Part shown: one piece after another, positions 43,385 to 54,919 of the stretch
Layout of the letters: the number at the start of each line of letters is the position of its first letter
Numbering within the stretch: position 1 is the stretch's first letter
Assembly (NCBI GenBank): GCA_947095585.1
Contig: OX352761.1
Location: 36,853,260-36,917,259 of the forward strand
Length of the DNA stretch: 64,000 nt
Origin: Nephrocerus scutellatus
Lineage: Eukaryota > Arthropoda > Insecta > Diptera > Pipunculidae
Direction of reading: 5' to 3'
The notes under the pieces: model-generated
What the model saw: the letters and a program-made list of their open reading frames with translations, nothing else
Database searches by the model: none
Told to the model about the DNA's origin: nothing
Made by a program: the position numbers and the translations under genes

Positions 43385-44685
43385 CTAGAGCACTCCATCC
43401 ATACCAATGGCCTTTAGGAACCTAATGATATGGAGAGGTTCTAATGAATGACGTGCAGGCTCGGAGAATGCGTGAGTTCCCAGCTGGCCCCTCCTCTGGG
43501 GGATCGTTGCACCGCAGTCGTTGAGAAGATGCCATGGGGTTTCCTCCGCTTCTCCACATAGCCTGCAGCTGTCATCCTCTTCTACTTTAATTTTCTTTAG
43601 GTGTCCCTTCAGCCTGCAATGCCCTGTTAGGAACCCCGTAATGATTCTAACATTACTCCTACTTAGTCCCATTATTGATCGGGACCTCTTTGGGTTATAG
43701 CCACCCAACATTTCTTTCGCTTGTCGTAGACCTGGGAGTTCCTCCCATCTTAATAAAGCGGTTTCTTTACTTATATTACGTAATTCTTCACGCATAATAC
43801 GGTACCCAATTCCACAAAAGGGTTCCGGCCCTACAAGCGGAGTCTCTGCCCCTTTGTTTGCGAGCTTGTCCGCTTGTTCGTTACCTTCTATACCGATGTG
43901 TCCCGGCACCCAGTACAACTTTACTTTGTTGTTTTCACCAAGTTTGTTTAGCCTTGTTTTGCATTCTTCCACCAGTCTAGACGTGGTGTGGACTGCATCT
44001 AAAGCTTTTAGCGCGGCTTGGCTGTCTGACATGATGGCTAGTTCCTGCCTCATGTATTTCTTATTCAGATTGAATTGAGCGCATCTTTCGATGGCGTGTA
44101 CCTCTGCTTGGAAGATACTCGGATAATGGCCCATTGCTTCAGAGTACTTGGCTCGTGGCCCTATTACTCCCGCACCTGTGCCCTCCGCCTTCTTTGATCC
44201 ATCCGTATACCATTTTATAGTTCCTGGGTGTATCTTGTAGTCTGTTCGGACCTGAATTCCGACTTGGTGCTTAGTTTGCCTTCATAGTTCTTTTTGAACT
44301 CCAGCTTTTGCACCATGTTGTCACATGGCATGCATGCCACAGGGGTTAGCTTGGCCAGTGAATTCATTAAGCTCCTCACTCTGCTGCCCGTGATGCAGCC
44401 AACCTTGGTCAGGCGTACTAGGGTTTCATTGGATTTGCACTCTACCACTATATGCAGCGGGAGTAGCCCAATGATTACCTCCATGCCCGCCGTTGGGCAG
44501 GTTCTCATAGCTCCTGTGATTAGGACACAAACGAGTCTTTGTACCTTCTCCAATTCTCTCCTAGTGGTGCTTAGCTTGGTTCTACCTGCCCATGCCACTG
44601 CTCCGTAGGTGATCATTGGTATAACTATCATAGTGTACATCCAGTGCATTATCTTGGGGCTTACTCCCCATGATTTGCCTGCCAC
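43385..44685 (-). pseudogene. LOA/I-group LINE ORF2: thumb, RNase H and CCHC region
   Basis: Thumb segment MAGKSWGVSPKIMHWMY (44685-44215), then a frame change; the YTDGSK start of RNase H lies just downstream in the other frame, followed by FQAEVHAIERCA, IMSDSQAALKAL and WVPGHIGIEGNEQADKLA (catalytic Asp, Glu, Asp and His motifs). The C-terminus has CRLCGEAEETPWHLLNDC, the knuckle seen at the end of R1/LOA/I-group polyproteins. The stop is at 43385-43387. At least two frameshifts separate RT from RNase H. Confidence 0.88.
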
Positions 44686-45893
44686 CCTTCTGCACCGTTG
44701 AGCGCTCCCTTAGATTTTTTTATTACTGACTGCTGATGTTTATTCCATAGCAGTCTCTTGTCTAATATCAGACCAAGGTACTTGACCTCTTCGCTGATTG
44801 GGATCACTTCACCATTGAGGGTTATTGGTCGCATTCGCCCCAATTTCCTTCTGTTAGTGAAGGGAACCAGTGTGGTTTTGCTTGGGTTCACCTCAAGTCC
44901 CACCTCGTGGCACCATCTGCTTGTGATATTTAGTCCATTTTGAACTATGTCACATAGAACTTCCTCGAACTTCCCTCTGGCCACAATTACTATATCGTCC
45001 GCGTAACCCTGAGATACAGTTCCTGCTTCCGCTAGTCGCTGAAGTAGTCCGTCTACAAGGATGCTCCACAGTAGAGGGGAAAGTACTCCTCCTTGTGGAC
45101 ACCCTCTTGTTGTGTTAACCATAATGGTTTTGTCACCGACTATGGTTTCTGCTGTTCTGGTGATTAGCATCTCGCACATCCATTTACTCATTGTGCCGTC
45201 TACTGTTTTCTTCTCCAGAGCATTTCTTATCGCATCATGTGATGCGTTGTCAAACGCCCCTTCGATATCCAGGAAGGCGCATAGAGCGATTTCCTTACTG
45301 GCGAGTGAGCCCTCTATGTTTTCCGTCAGTTCTCACAGTACGGTCTCCGTAGATCTGCCCGCTCTGTATGCGTGTTGACTGGAATGCAGTGGTTCTTTTA
45401 CCAGTGTAGTCGACCTTACATAGTTGTCGATAACCTTTTCGATAGTCTTTAGGACAAACGAAGTGAGGCTGATTGGTCTGTAGGACCTTGGGTGTGTGGG
45501 ATCCTTCTTCCCTAATTTAGGTATAAATACCACCCGAGCCCTTCTCCAGCTTTTCGGTATATACCCGAGTGCTAGACTACTTCTGAATATTCTTAGAAGG
45601 TATGGGAGGAGATTGTCTAGCCCCATTTGCATGACTGCTGGGATTATCCCATCCACACCTGCTGATTTGAAGGGCTGGAAGCTTTTAACTGCCCACCGCA
45701 TTCTTTGCTCAGTGCATATCTCCGAGGCTTTCTTCCAGTCTTCTCTACTAAATATACGATAGTATAAGTCCCTATCAGATTCGGTTCTGTTTCCCGTACT
45801 CCCCGGGAAGTGACTATTCAGGAGGAGGAGAGCTCTCTGCTCCTCGTTTTCTGTGAACTTACCTTCATGGTTTCTCTGCCCTGCAGCCGCCAA
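44661..45893 (-). pseudogene. LOA/I-group LINE ORF2: reverse transcriptase region
   Basis: RT in one frame with a single TGA at about 45333 (after STETVL). Motifs: PFKSAGVDGI, IPKLGKKDPTHPRSYRPISL, SQHAYRAGRSTET, FLDIEGAFDNAS, GCPQGGVLSPLLW and GYADDIVIVARG (YADD at 44994-45005). The frame is then lost at 44661. Catalytic motifs survive, so decay here is through stops and shifts rather than RT deletion. Confidence 0.88.
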
Positions 45894-46243
45894 CTTCCTA
45901 TCGTCTACCTCCTTCCTTGCTAGTGCGGGTTCTATGCCCTTTCCCCTTACCCTTTCTAGAGGGGATCGTCCACACCTCCTGGCTGCCCCTTTGGCGGGTC
46001 AGGAGGTCCCCTCCTCTTAGATTTGGGGATTGCACCTAGCGTCACCTTGGGGACAGTGGTCGGCGGAAGATTGGGGATAGTCTCTGAACTAACCGCTGAG
46101 GGTGTCCCCAACTGCGGCGTCAGCCCTTGCTGCCTACTGGTGGAGGCTTCACCCTCGGGTTGGCGGGATAGCCCCAGCCGCGCCTTGGGGTCCCCCCCCC
46201 CCCACCACCTTTCATCAGTCTTGGGGTCATGCCCCCTCGATCG
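45894..46243 (-). other. 5' region of the LOA/I-group LINE, Pro/Gly-rich and G-rich
   Basis: On the minus strand this reads as Pro/Gly/Arg-rich sequence in several frames, and contains a run of about 12 G (C run near 46192-46204 on the plus strand). It joins directly to the pre-RT segment without an endonuclease. It may be ORF1-derived or 5' UTR; I cannot decide. Confidence 0.45.
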
Positions 46244-48061
46244 ATAGCTAGAAACAGATCAAACGCTATATTGAAAAGGTCCAAAATAATATGTGACCTT
46301 AAGATTCGAGATAACATGAGAAAAATTTTGGATTCTGCTTCAAACAGTCGAAGCTTTTGGTCGTTTGCTGCATTGGTTTAAAGAAACTTTGCAGATAATA
46401 CTTCGGGTATTCCTTCTTTATTTCTTAATGGTATTCATTATAGAACTAATATTGAGAAAGCTAATCTCTGCGTCTACCATTCCTTTAACTAACCAGAGCC
46501 CTCCAATTCTCTCGAATCTGGGCCCAGGTATGTCTAAAATCTATTTCCGGCGACGGGTTGTTTCAAAGATTTTAAAAGAACTTGACCCAAATAAAGCGAC
46601 TGGCACCGACGGTATTCCGCCATTAGTATTGAAAAGATGTCATCATAGTTTGGCAAAACCGCTTAGCAAATTGTTTCATCTCTCAATCAAGTCGAAGTGT
46701 TTTTCCATCAATTTGGAAAATATCAAATATTCAACCCGTTCCGAAAAAAGGTGATAAATGAGCACCTACGAACTACCGTCCAATTGCTTTGTTGTCGGTT
46801 CTATCTAAGGTAATGGAATCTATCGTTAATTTCAGACTAATGAACTATCTGGATTCGAATGTTCTTTTATCCGATGTGCAGTATGGTTTTCGTAAAAATC
46901 GCTCTTCAGGTGAACTAATGACGTGCATGACTCATTGTTTGGAGCGTAGCATTGAAAACCTAGGTAGGTGAATCAAGAATTTTTCCTTAGATATTTCTAA
47001 AGCTTTTTATAGAGTATGGCATGATTGTCTTATTAATAAGATTCGTGCGCTGAACTTACACTCCTCTCTCATTACATGGATTGAGAATTATTTATGGAAG
47101 CGTAAAATAAAAGTTGTATTAAATGGTATATCTTCAGCTTCACATGGGATCAATGCTGGCGTGCCTCAAGGGTCATCCTTGTCGCCCACGCTCTTCTTGA
47201 TATATATCAACGACCAGTTGTCTTCTACAACATGTGATATCAATTCATTTGCTGATGATACAACACTATCGGCTTCCAAGTAAGTAATGAATTTGACTTA
47301 TCGGTCGAATATTCAAGTAGTTCTCGATTGGGGCATTTCTAATAGAGTAGAATTTAACCCAAATAAATTCCAGTCTTGTCTTTTTTCTCAGAAGTCAATT
47401 CAACATTACGTTTCAACTGTTATTAATGGTGCCCCTATTGCGAGATCAGATTCACTTAAGTTGTTAGGTTTAAAAGTATCAAGTGATCCTTCCTGGAAGG
47501 GACATATTTATGAAATTTCAAAAAGAGCTAGCCAATATTTGGGCTTCATAAGACGTTGTAACTTCTACTTCACTCCCTCTGAAGTATTAAGCTTACATAA
47601 ATATTATGTTAGATCAATTTTAGAATTTAATTCATATGTGTGGGGTGGGGCTCCAAGATCGCATTTGATTTATCTTGGAGGAGTTCAGAATAGAGTTATC
47701 CGTTTGATAAGCGATGTAACCATTACTTCGTCTCTTGATACTTTGGAGCACAGACGAAATGTAGGAGCTTTATCTGTTTTCTACAAATTTTACAACGGTA
47801 GATGTGCTTTAAAAACGCGTTCTCTAGTTCCAGGTCCTTTTGTCAGTAACGTAAACACTCGTTTAAGGTCTAATCAACATAGATTTGCCTTTTTTCATGT
47901 AGAACCCAACACTTTACCAATTGAATCCAATTGGTCAAGTCCGTGTTTTCCGAATCTTAAAATCTGCAGGCCTTCAAATTATCCGTTAAAAACTTCCTGA
48001 AGAATGATGGATGAAGTGCTCATAAGCTGTTAATTAAATATAAAATATATATTAAAAAAAA
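46244..48061 (+). pseudogene. Decayed LINE ORF2, RT part (3' half of the split LINE)
   Basis: Continues the LINE begun at 42240. RT motifs appear in shifting frames: PNKATGTDGIPPLVLKRC (46.57-46.64 kb), SKVMESIVNFRLMNYL, VQYGFRKNRSSGEL, a damaged ISKAFYRVW, AGVPQGSSLSPTLFLIYIND and FADDTTLS (FADD 47248-47259). A long frame 47287-48000 holds the thumb and C-terminus (LKLLGLKVSSDPSWKGHI, LEHRRNVGALSVFYKFYNG). Stops and shifts at about 46755, 46970 and 47281 make it non-coding. It ends in an A run near 48051-48061. CR1/Jockey-superfamily, no RNase H seen. Confidence 0.85.
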
Positions 48062-48487
48062 AGTAATATTTGCTTGGTCAAGGTTTTTTGTAGTTTTCCC
48101 TGACCATGATGACGGTCATGGCAAATGCGACGACGAATTTGCAACCTTTTGAATCGAATTGCCGAATCTGATGGAATCATTGGTATACGCGGTATTAAAA
48201 CGTGTTCTTCTTTAAATTTACCATTTATTGTTGTTTATTCCATGACATTCCTCATGAGTTTTTTGACAACTAATCGCGTCCCGTTACAAAGTCATGGAGG
48301 ATTTATGTTTATTATGTTTATGTTTTTCAATGCAATTATTGGTGAACCAAGTTTTAATTGTACATTTTGCGGTGGTGACCTGACAGATCTAGTGAATTCA
48401 AAAATTCTGTAGAAACATGTACAGCTTCGTTTTCATTAACCACAGTATCAATAGACTTGAACGAAATTAGTTCATCAGATAACCCAG
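48062..48487. other. Unassigned sequence between LINE and tandem repeat
   Basis: An open frame of 95 codons at 48125-48412 has no motif I recognise and no sign of being a gene. Otherwise nothing is supported. Confidence 0.45.
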
Positions 48488-49055
48488 TCCGATTTTATTG
48501 AAACTCTCCGATGACAACACTTTTTATTACAATTTGGAGCCCCTTGGGCCCCGGGGTCGGTCGTCTTCCTTACAAATATTTTACAAAATTTACCCGATTT
48601 TCTTCAAATTGTATATACATGTGTATGGGGCCCCATACAATTTTTTAAAACAATTAACCCGATTTTCTTCAAAGTTTATACACATGTATATCTCGGAGAG
48701 GAAACACTTTTTGTAAAAATTTTGAAGACCCAGGGCCCCAGGGTCGTGAGTCCCCATAAATTTTTTTTTAGAAAATTAACTCGATTTTCTTCATATTTTA
48801 TACACATGTGACTCTCCGATGGACAAAACATTTTGTAAACATTTTTTGGAGTGACCGGGGCCTGAGGTCCGAGGGGAGCTCATATAAATTTTTTAAAAAT
48901 TAGCGCTATTTTTTCCAAATTTTAAACACATGTCTTTCTCCGATGGACAAAACTTTTTGTTAAATTTTGTTAAATTTTTGGCCCTGAGGACCGAAGGGTG
49001 CCCATATAAATCTTTTAAAATAAGCCCGATTTTCTTCAAATTTTAAACACATGGG
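48488..49055. repeat. Second tandem repeat (about 120-125 bp), left part
   Basis: About 4.5 degenerate copies of a unit with CTCCGATGGACAAAACTTTT, a GGGGCC..GAGGTCC GC-rich patch, CCATATAAATTTTTTAAAA and CGATTTTCTTC, then ACACATGTGT. CTCCGATGG recurs at 48813 and 48938 (125 bp). It is broken at 49055 by the BEL/Pao LTR and resumes at 56637. Confidence 0.88.
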
Positions 49056-49267
49056 TGTAAAATTAATAATACAATTAATAAACAAAGTCCGATTGAATTT
49101 ATATTTGATTACAATTACAAATGCGAAGCGAATGAATATATTGAATGATGTCGAACGTAGTAAAGGAGAATCGCAACTGCCCTGATATTATAGAATACAT
49201 GGTATATATAACAAAGAGAGATCGACACATGTGTCAGAGCAGTCAGCTTATAACTTAATTTTTAACA
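49056..49267 (-). repeat. BEL/Pao 3' LTR
   Basis: 212 bp; on the minus strand TGTTAAAAATTAAG to TTTTACA. The integrase ORF ends at 49255-49257, inside this LTR. Confidence 0.88.
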
Positions 49268-50637
49268 TCCTCGGCCGGGCGCAGATGAAGTTCCAGAGGA
49301 TAAAGTAGTTGAATCGGCCGTCGAAACTGCTTACCGTCAGGAAGTCTGATTTGGCAAGACCTCACCCTTTGGTCTCTACCTAGAAAAGCTTCTTCAACGA
49401 CCGCCAGTTTCCAGTTTATGCGTGGTGTAGATTGATCAGCAACCAAAACGACATCGCCCTCTTTCAACTGGACCGTGGATTTATTCGGCATATGGTGGAA
49501 AGAGCGCAAACGTTGAAGATACTCCAGCCACCATCGCTTTTTTAACTTAGTAGTGTATCTCATCTGCTGCTTCCAGACATTCCGAAGAATCTCTGCGTCA
49601 GGCTCTTTGGGCGATAAATCTGTAGGTAAAATTCGCGACTCAAAAAGAAAACTTCAAGGCGTCAGAGGGGATAGGTCTATTGGATCTGCGCTCACATATG
49701 TAAGAGGACGGCTATTGACAATTTCTTCGGTCTCGACGATGATTGTTCTTAGCTGCTCAAAATTAAGCTTTGCTTTGCCGATTGTTACTTTCAGCAAATT
49801 TTTCATTGTTCGGATCAGTCTCTCCCAGAAACCACCCCACCATGGCGCACGTTCAACTATGAAATTCCACTTGATCTTTCTTCGTGAAAGGAATCCCTGG
49901 ATGACTTCTTCGTCCCAAATAGAGTCAGGACTACGCAACTCAATAGCAGCTCTCCGAAAAGCGCGAGCGTTGTCGGACAATATCATAGTGGGCACCCCAC
50001 GTCTGCCAATGTACCGCCTAAGAGCCATCAAAAAATGATCAGTCGATAAACTCCTCGTTAGCTCCAAATGCACAGCACGCACTGCTGCGCATGTAAAAAT
50101 TGCGACGTAAGTCTTGAAAGCATCTGACTTGTCATCATAGCAGTAGAGCGGGCCAGCAAAATCGACCCCAACGTTATCAAATGGTCGGGATAAAGTAACC
50201 CTTTCGATAGGCAGAGGCGCGAATGGTTGGGAAGCAGGTAATCCCCAAAGCTTTCTGCACACTTTGCAGTCCTTGATGCGTTTTTTGACCAACTGCCGCC
50301 CCTTGACAATCCAGAAATGCTTTCGTAATTGTGCCAGCACAATGTTGACTCCAGCGTGAAGTGCTCTTTGATGGTAGTCGTCAACGATAATACTGACAAT
50401 GTGCGACTTCGCTGGGAGGATAATCGGGTGTTTTACATCCATCACTTCGTTTGATGACTGCAGACGACCGCCTAACCTCATGATACCCTTGTCTAAGAAG
50501 GGAGTTAACTCGCAAATCTTTGAAGACTTCATTAAAACTCGGCCCTTCTGCAATAGGCAAATTTCATTAAAAAAATAATGTTTTTGGACATACCGAAACC
50601 AATGGTTTTCTGCATTTTGGATTTCTGCAGCTGACAA
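49255..50637 (-). pseudogene. pol: BEL/Pao pol, integrase region (one nonsense codon)
   Basis: Begins with the linker typical of BEL before integrase (AEIQNAENHWFRYVQK and MRLGGRLQSSN). Zinc-binding set HQRALHAG ... CKVCRK, then a core with VGVDFAGP, LSDNARAF and ERAPWWGGFWERLIRT, the D, D and E residues. The frame is open except for TGA at 49654-49656 (after SPLTP), then continues with WKQQMRYTTKLKKRW and a chromodomain-like tail region to the stop at 49255. Apart from that stop, the integrase is well preserved. Confidence 0.9.
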
Positions 50638-51020
50638 AGGCGGAATTGGGACTTCGAACTCCGATAAAATCCCTGACGATCTTGGCCTTTCTTTAGTGTT
50701 TCGGACAAAGCGATAAATGAACGCTGTAACTCGGAGTAAACGGTTCCAGGAACTATATCCATCAAAGCTACAAGTGCGTCTTCATTGATTTTCGTTAAAG
50801 GGGTTGGCTCATCCAAAAGAGCCAAAGTGATGGCGGTAGGTACCAGCTGCTCGTTGGCAATAGAACAGCTATCGTTCTCACTGAGCCACTGCGTACGTAA
50901 GTGTGCTGACTTCCCCCGTCGATTACAGCTCGAATTGAAATGTTTCGGTTCGATACAGTCACAACACACCTAACTGTCTTCAAAAAGACATTCGTTTTCA
51001 CATTATGTGTAGACAAATTT
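50532..51020 (-). pseudogene. pol: BEL/Pao protease remnant joined to the pre-integrase linker
   Basis: Directly beyond the copia insertion the minus strand reads FLKTVRCVVTVSN and IDGGSQHTYV, matching the aspartic-protease-like segment of BEL Gag-Pol (usually LDSGSQ). Only about 380 bp later the linker before integrase begins. No RT or RNase H motif is found in any frame between, so several hundred residues are missing. Confidence 0.75.
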
Positions 51021-51025
51021 AAAGC

Positions 51026-51181
51026 TGAAGAGGATTAATACAGATTGTAATATGTAATCTCTTTAAAAAAACACGTCTTGCTTGTTTGATGTTTCGTAGT
51101 AGAAGGAAATAAAAATTTTATTCAATGTATTGTATTGACAAATCTGTTTTGACAGATTTAGTGAGTGCGTTCAATGCAACA
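51026..51181 (-). repeat. copia 3' LTR (156 bp)
   Basis: On the minus strand TGTTGCATTGAACG to CTCTTCA. No difference from 54920-55075 was found on reading both in full. Confidence 0.95.
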
Positions 51182-51190
51182 TCCTCCCTG
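51182..51190 (-). promoter_or_regulatory. copia polypurine tract
   Basis: Minus strand CAGGGAGGA directly before the 3' LTR start TGTTGC; AGGGAGGA is all purine. Confidence 0.75.
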
Positions 51191-51314
51191 AATTAATTTT
51201 TGTTTAATTAATTGAATTATTATTAACGTTATAACAATGTTTTATAAAGATTATTACAAACTTTTAAAAGAATTAATTAATTCAGTTTACTTTGGCTAAA
51301 AGCCCACAATTAAT

Positions 51315-52262
51315 TTACTCGTTCATACCAAAGCTACTTAAAAAACTTAACAATTTTGGTTTTGATATTGCCTTTGTTAAAATATCTGCTAGCATATTAT
51401 CGGTTGGCACTTGATTAATATGGACATGTTTATCTTTAGCTGATTGAACAATATACTTAATTTTTACATCGATATGTTTTGTTCTAGCAGAGTAATTATT
51501 ATTTAATGCTAAATCAATTGCCCCGCGATTATCACAATAAATAGCTATCGGTTTAGATGCTTTCGGAATTAATTCAGCCCTTAGATATTTTAACCACATA
51601 GCTTCTTGTATAACTTCAGTCATCGCCATGAATTCCGCTTCGGTTGTCGATAACGCAACGGTTGGTTGTCTTCGAGTACGCCAAGATATCGCTCCACTTT
51701 GCATTATGAAAACATAACCGGTTGTTGAATTGCGTTTATCTAGGTCGTTGGCCCAATCTGAGTCGCCGTAACCAATCAAATCAACGGATGATATCTTGTA
51801 TGTTATTCCTCTATTTAATGTGCCTTTCAGGTACCGAAAAACGCGCTTCAACGCGACCCAATGTGCTTTACCAGGGTTTTCAGTGTACCTGCTAAGTAAA
51901 TTAATGGCATAGTTTATGTCTGGACGAGTTACCTGTGCAGCTAACTGCAAGCTGCCAATAGCCTCTCTGTACGGAACATTTCGCATCTCGTAACGTTCTT
52001 CATCGGACTTTGGACACATCGCCTCATTTATTTTTTGATTCAAGTCCAATGGTGTTTGTGTTGGATTTGAGTTGCTCATTCCAAATCGCTCGATGATTTC
52101 ACTAATGTATGTAGACTGATCAATAGTGATGGAACCATTTGTCTTATTGCGATTAACCCTAATTCCAAGTATTGACGATGTCTCTCCAAGATCTTTCACT
52201 TTAAAATGCTTGTGCTCGCGACTACGAGCGTCGACCCACTTGATATCGAATAAAATATGCAC
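51315..52262 (-). pseudogene. copia RT connection and RNase H region
   Basis: Open frame with KVKDLGETSSILGIRV, PYREAIGSLQLAAQVTRPD, LKRVFRYLKGT, GYGDSDWANDLDKR, STTEAEFMAMTE and YCDNRGAIDLA, ending FLSSFGMNE. These are the copia RT connection and RNase H motifs, with catalytic Asp and Glu in SDWA, TEAE and YCDN. In frame +1 relative to the upstream RT part; the junction near 52200-52230 lacks the YVDD block. Confidence 0.9.
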
Positions 52263-53848
52263 TGATCAACTTGCGAACGCTTTAGACCAAAATTCGACAA
52301 AACATCAGTCAGTGCGGCATTCCATAAACGGCTCGATTGTTTCAATCCATAAATCGATTTAATTAATCGGCAATATCGATTTGAACCATCATCAAACAGC
52401 TCCGGTTGTTGCATGTAAATTTCGGTGTCTAGCTTACCATGCAAAAATACCGTCACTACGTCCATTTGAGTGACCTTTAAATCAAACTGCACTGCCATTG
52501 CAAGCAAAAACCTTATTGATGAGTATCGGACTACTGGTGAAAAGATTTCATTGTAATCGACGCCAGCAACTTGTGTAAATCCTTTCGCCACAAGCCGTGC
52601 TTTGTATCTCTCCACATTTCCGTCAGCGTTACGTTTGGTTTTGAAAACCCATTTGCATTTCACAGGCTTTTTCCCTTTTGGCAAATCAGCTAACACCCAA
52701 GTTTGATTTTCTTTCAGAGAGCTCATTTCTTCGCGCATAGCCATTTTCCAATCGTCACTTGCATCACTCGACAAAGCTTGCTTTACTGTGATTGGATCGT
52801 CTACAGTGACAACAACATGAGCATAATTTGGGCTTTGCCCAGTTGTATTTCGCACCGATGGGGCACGCGGTATTGTTTCACTTTCGTAGGTTATTCGCTC
52901 ATCACGTGACATTTGAATAGCTTCAGGATCGAAAGGAGTGTCGTTCGCTTCTTCAATTGAACTTTCGGATGACATTTCGACCGAACTCTCGAGTGAATCG
53001 TTGACTGCGATGACCGAATTGTGTACCTTAACAACGGTACCAGTCGAACCAAAGCTCTGGTCATCATCATTGATTGAAGAATCATCATCCGATTCAACTT
53101 CCGCCCAGAAGCTCTTTGGCAAATTCGAATCAAGCAGCATACACCGCACTCGATCAATTAATGTGCGATTCATTCGCTCAGCGGTACCGTTTTGTTGTGG
53201 TGTATACGACGCTGAAGTCTGATGAACAATTCCTTCCTTCGAACAAAATGTTTTCATTTTATTATTTACAAATTCGGTTCCATTGTCACTTCTTAACACT
53301 TTTAGTTTGTAACCTGTTTGTTTCTCCGCCATTTGTTTCAATTCAACGAAATAATCAAACACTTGCTTTTTGCTTTTCAAGACATTAACAAAAACTTTTC
53401 TCGTGAAATCGTCAATAAAAGTCACAAAGTAGCGACAACCACTCATTGACTTGATATTCAACTCACAAACATCCGAATGCACTAATGCCAGTACACAATC
53501 GGCTCGATTTCCTTCTTTTGGAAACGGTAGACGACATTGTTTACCTTTGATACATGTTTCACATTTCTTCATCTTTAAGTGCTTTACTTTGTGCTCACTA
53601 TTGCTTAAAAACTTCATATTTTCAAAACTAACGTGTCCAAGACGACGATGCCATTAACGCAGTTCATTTTCGCTATAAGTTTTTATCAATTTCTTATGTG
53701 CATTTTCGACTAAAAACAATTCAACTCTCGGCACATTAAGCTTAAACATGTCATTAACCAAACTGCCTGTCGCTACGATTTTCTTTTTGTCATTGGTGAT
53801 TTTACAACCCTGGTTATTGAACAATACTTCGTGGCCTTTTTTTAACAA
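52196..53848 (-). pseudogene. copia integrase and RT fingers/palm, with internal deletions
   Basis: Starts in GAG-pre-integrase sequence; a TAA interrupts at about 53654 just before WHRRLGH. Integrase motifs follow: HVSFENMKFL, CETCIKGK, HSDVCE, SDNGTEFVN and QQNGTAERMNRT. After NLPKSFWAE the sequence jumps to VESDDDSS, omitting over 100 residues that normally form the integrase C-terminus. RT then shows WVFKTKRNADG, RYKARLVAKGFTQ, MDVVTVFLHG and CRLIKSIYGLKQS. It runs to GSTLVVA and then out of frame; the YVDD box that should follow is absent. Confidence 0.9.
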
Positions 53849-54824
53849 TTTTGCTCACCGAGATCAAATTGGCACAAATATTAGGAATGTATTGAACTCC
53901 ACCTAGAGTAATACCACTAATTTCGCCATTTACTGTTCGCCATCATCTGTTGTTCAATATCCCCGGTTAATTTCACTGCCATTTTCTGACTGTTCGCAGC
54001 TGTCACCTCATTCATGCTAGGCTTGCACAAATTTTGCATCGACTTTTCGTTGTTTGTCATGTGTGCTGCTGCACCACTATCGATATACCAGCGACTGACG
54101 ATGATTTCTTTGCAACAAGCGAACTAAATAAAACGACTTTTTCCGCTTTTAACTTTGGACACTGTCGTTTAAAATGAGGACCTCCGCACTCGAAACACTT
54201 TACCATTTTTTTGTTGCTCCTGTCACTTTTGTATGACTTTTTGTTCTTAGCCGTGAGTGCCATCTGACTTTCACTAGATTCGAACTCAACCTCTTGAAGT
54301 AAAATGTTTTTGACGAAATCGACGGTAATTTCTTCACCTTTTGATTCAATGCTCATAACCATCGGTCTGAAATCTTCCGGCAAGCCACACAACATTAATG
54401 CACCAGCTATCTGCTCATCAATTTTAAATCCAGCCGATTTAATCTTTGAATGCAACGACATACAAAGAGTTACATAGCTCTGCAACGACTCACAGTCTTC
54501 CAGTTTCAATGAAATCCACTGTTTTAGCAATGCGACTTTTCGAACGATTCCTTTGTCCTCAAACGTCGAAACTAATTAATCCCAGCCGTCTTTAGCATGT
54601 GCGCAATTTTCTAAATGCGTATAAACACTCGAATCGACTAACAAAGTTAGCTCAGCCAAAGCTTTTTCATCTTTCGTTAGATCATCCGATGTTGTTTTTT
54701 CAGTGACTGCAGTTTGGCAAAATTTCCATAATCCTTTTGTAATTAAGTGAGCCTTTGCACCAATTTTCCACGTTGCGAAATTGTTTCTTCCACTTAAGCG
54801 ATCGAACGGCAGTCTTGCACTCAT
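53849..54824 (-). pseudogene. gag: copia gag and protease region
   Basis: ATG 54824 (MSARLPFDRLSGRNN) starts a copia-type gag with FATWKIGAKAHL. A TAA at about 54574-54576 (after DGWD) interrupts, then the same frame continues with SLQSYVTLCMSLHSKI, GLPEDFRPMVMSI and a CCHC knuckle CFECGGPHFKRQC. A frameshift near 54090 precedes the protease, which reads WYIDSGAAAHMTN in the next frame. More shifts follow to 53849. Confidence 0.88.
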
Positions 54825-54908
54825 TTTGTACAACAAAAGCAAAAAATAATGGAAAAATATGCTTTCTACTAATCAAACTAGTTTTATTTTTTTGAGATTC
54901 AAGCGTAA

Positions 54909-54919
54909 GGCCCATAACC
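54909..54919 (-). promoter_or_regulatory. copia primer-binding site, initiator-Met-tRNA type
   Basis: Minus strand GGTTATGGGCC immediately after the 5' LTR. Copia elements prime from an internal half of initiator Met-tRNA with a GGTTATGGGCCC-like site; that knowledge is from the family. Confidence 0.8.

Larger units (their letters stand above)
43264..46243 (-). mobile_element. Defective LOA/I-group LINE with RNase H, inserted in another LINE
   Basis: About 2.98 kb on the minus strand, clearly more GC-rich than its surroundings. It carries RT, RNase H and a terminal CCHC motif but no endonuclease. The 3' end on its own strand is CATATCATCATCATCAGC. Flanks share ATAGCT (left GAATAGCTGA, right GATAGCTAGA), a possible short duplication. 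RT form (GCPQGGVLSPLLW, GYADDIVI) plus RNase H points to LOA or the wider I group. The expected endonuclease is missing, so it is truncated or internally deleted. Confidence 0.85.

Noticed and set aside
48125..48412. 95-codon plus-strand frame with CTFCGGDLTD
   Set aside because: One CxxC pair only, non-homologous as far as I can see, and it sits between decayed repeats.
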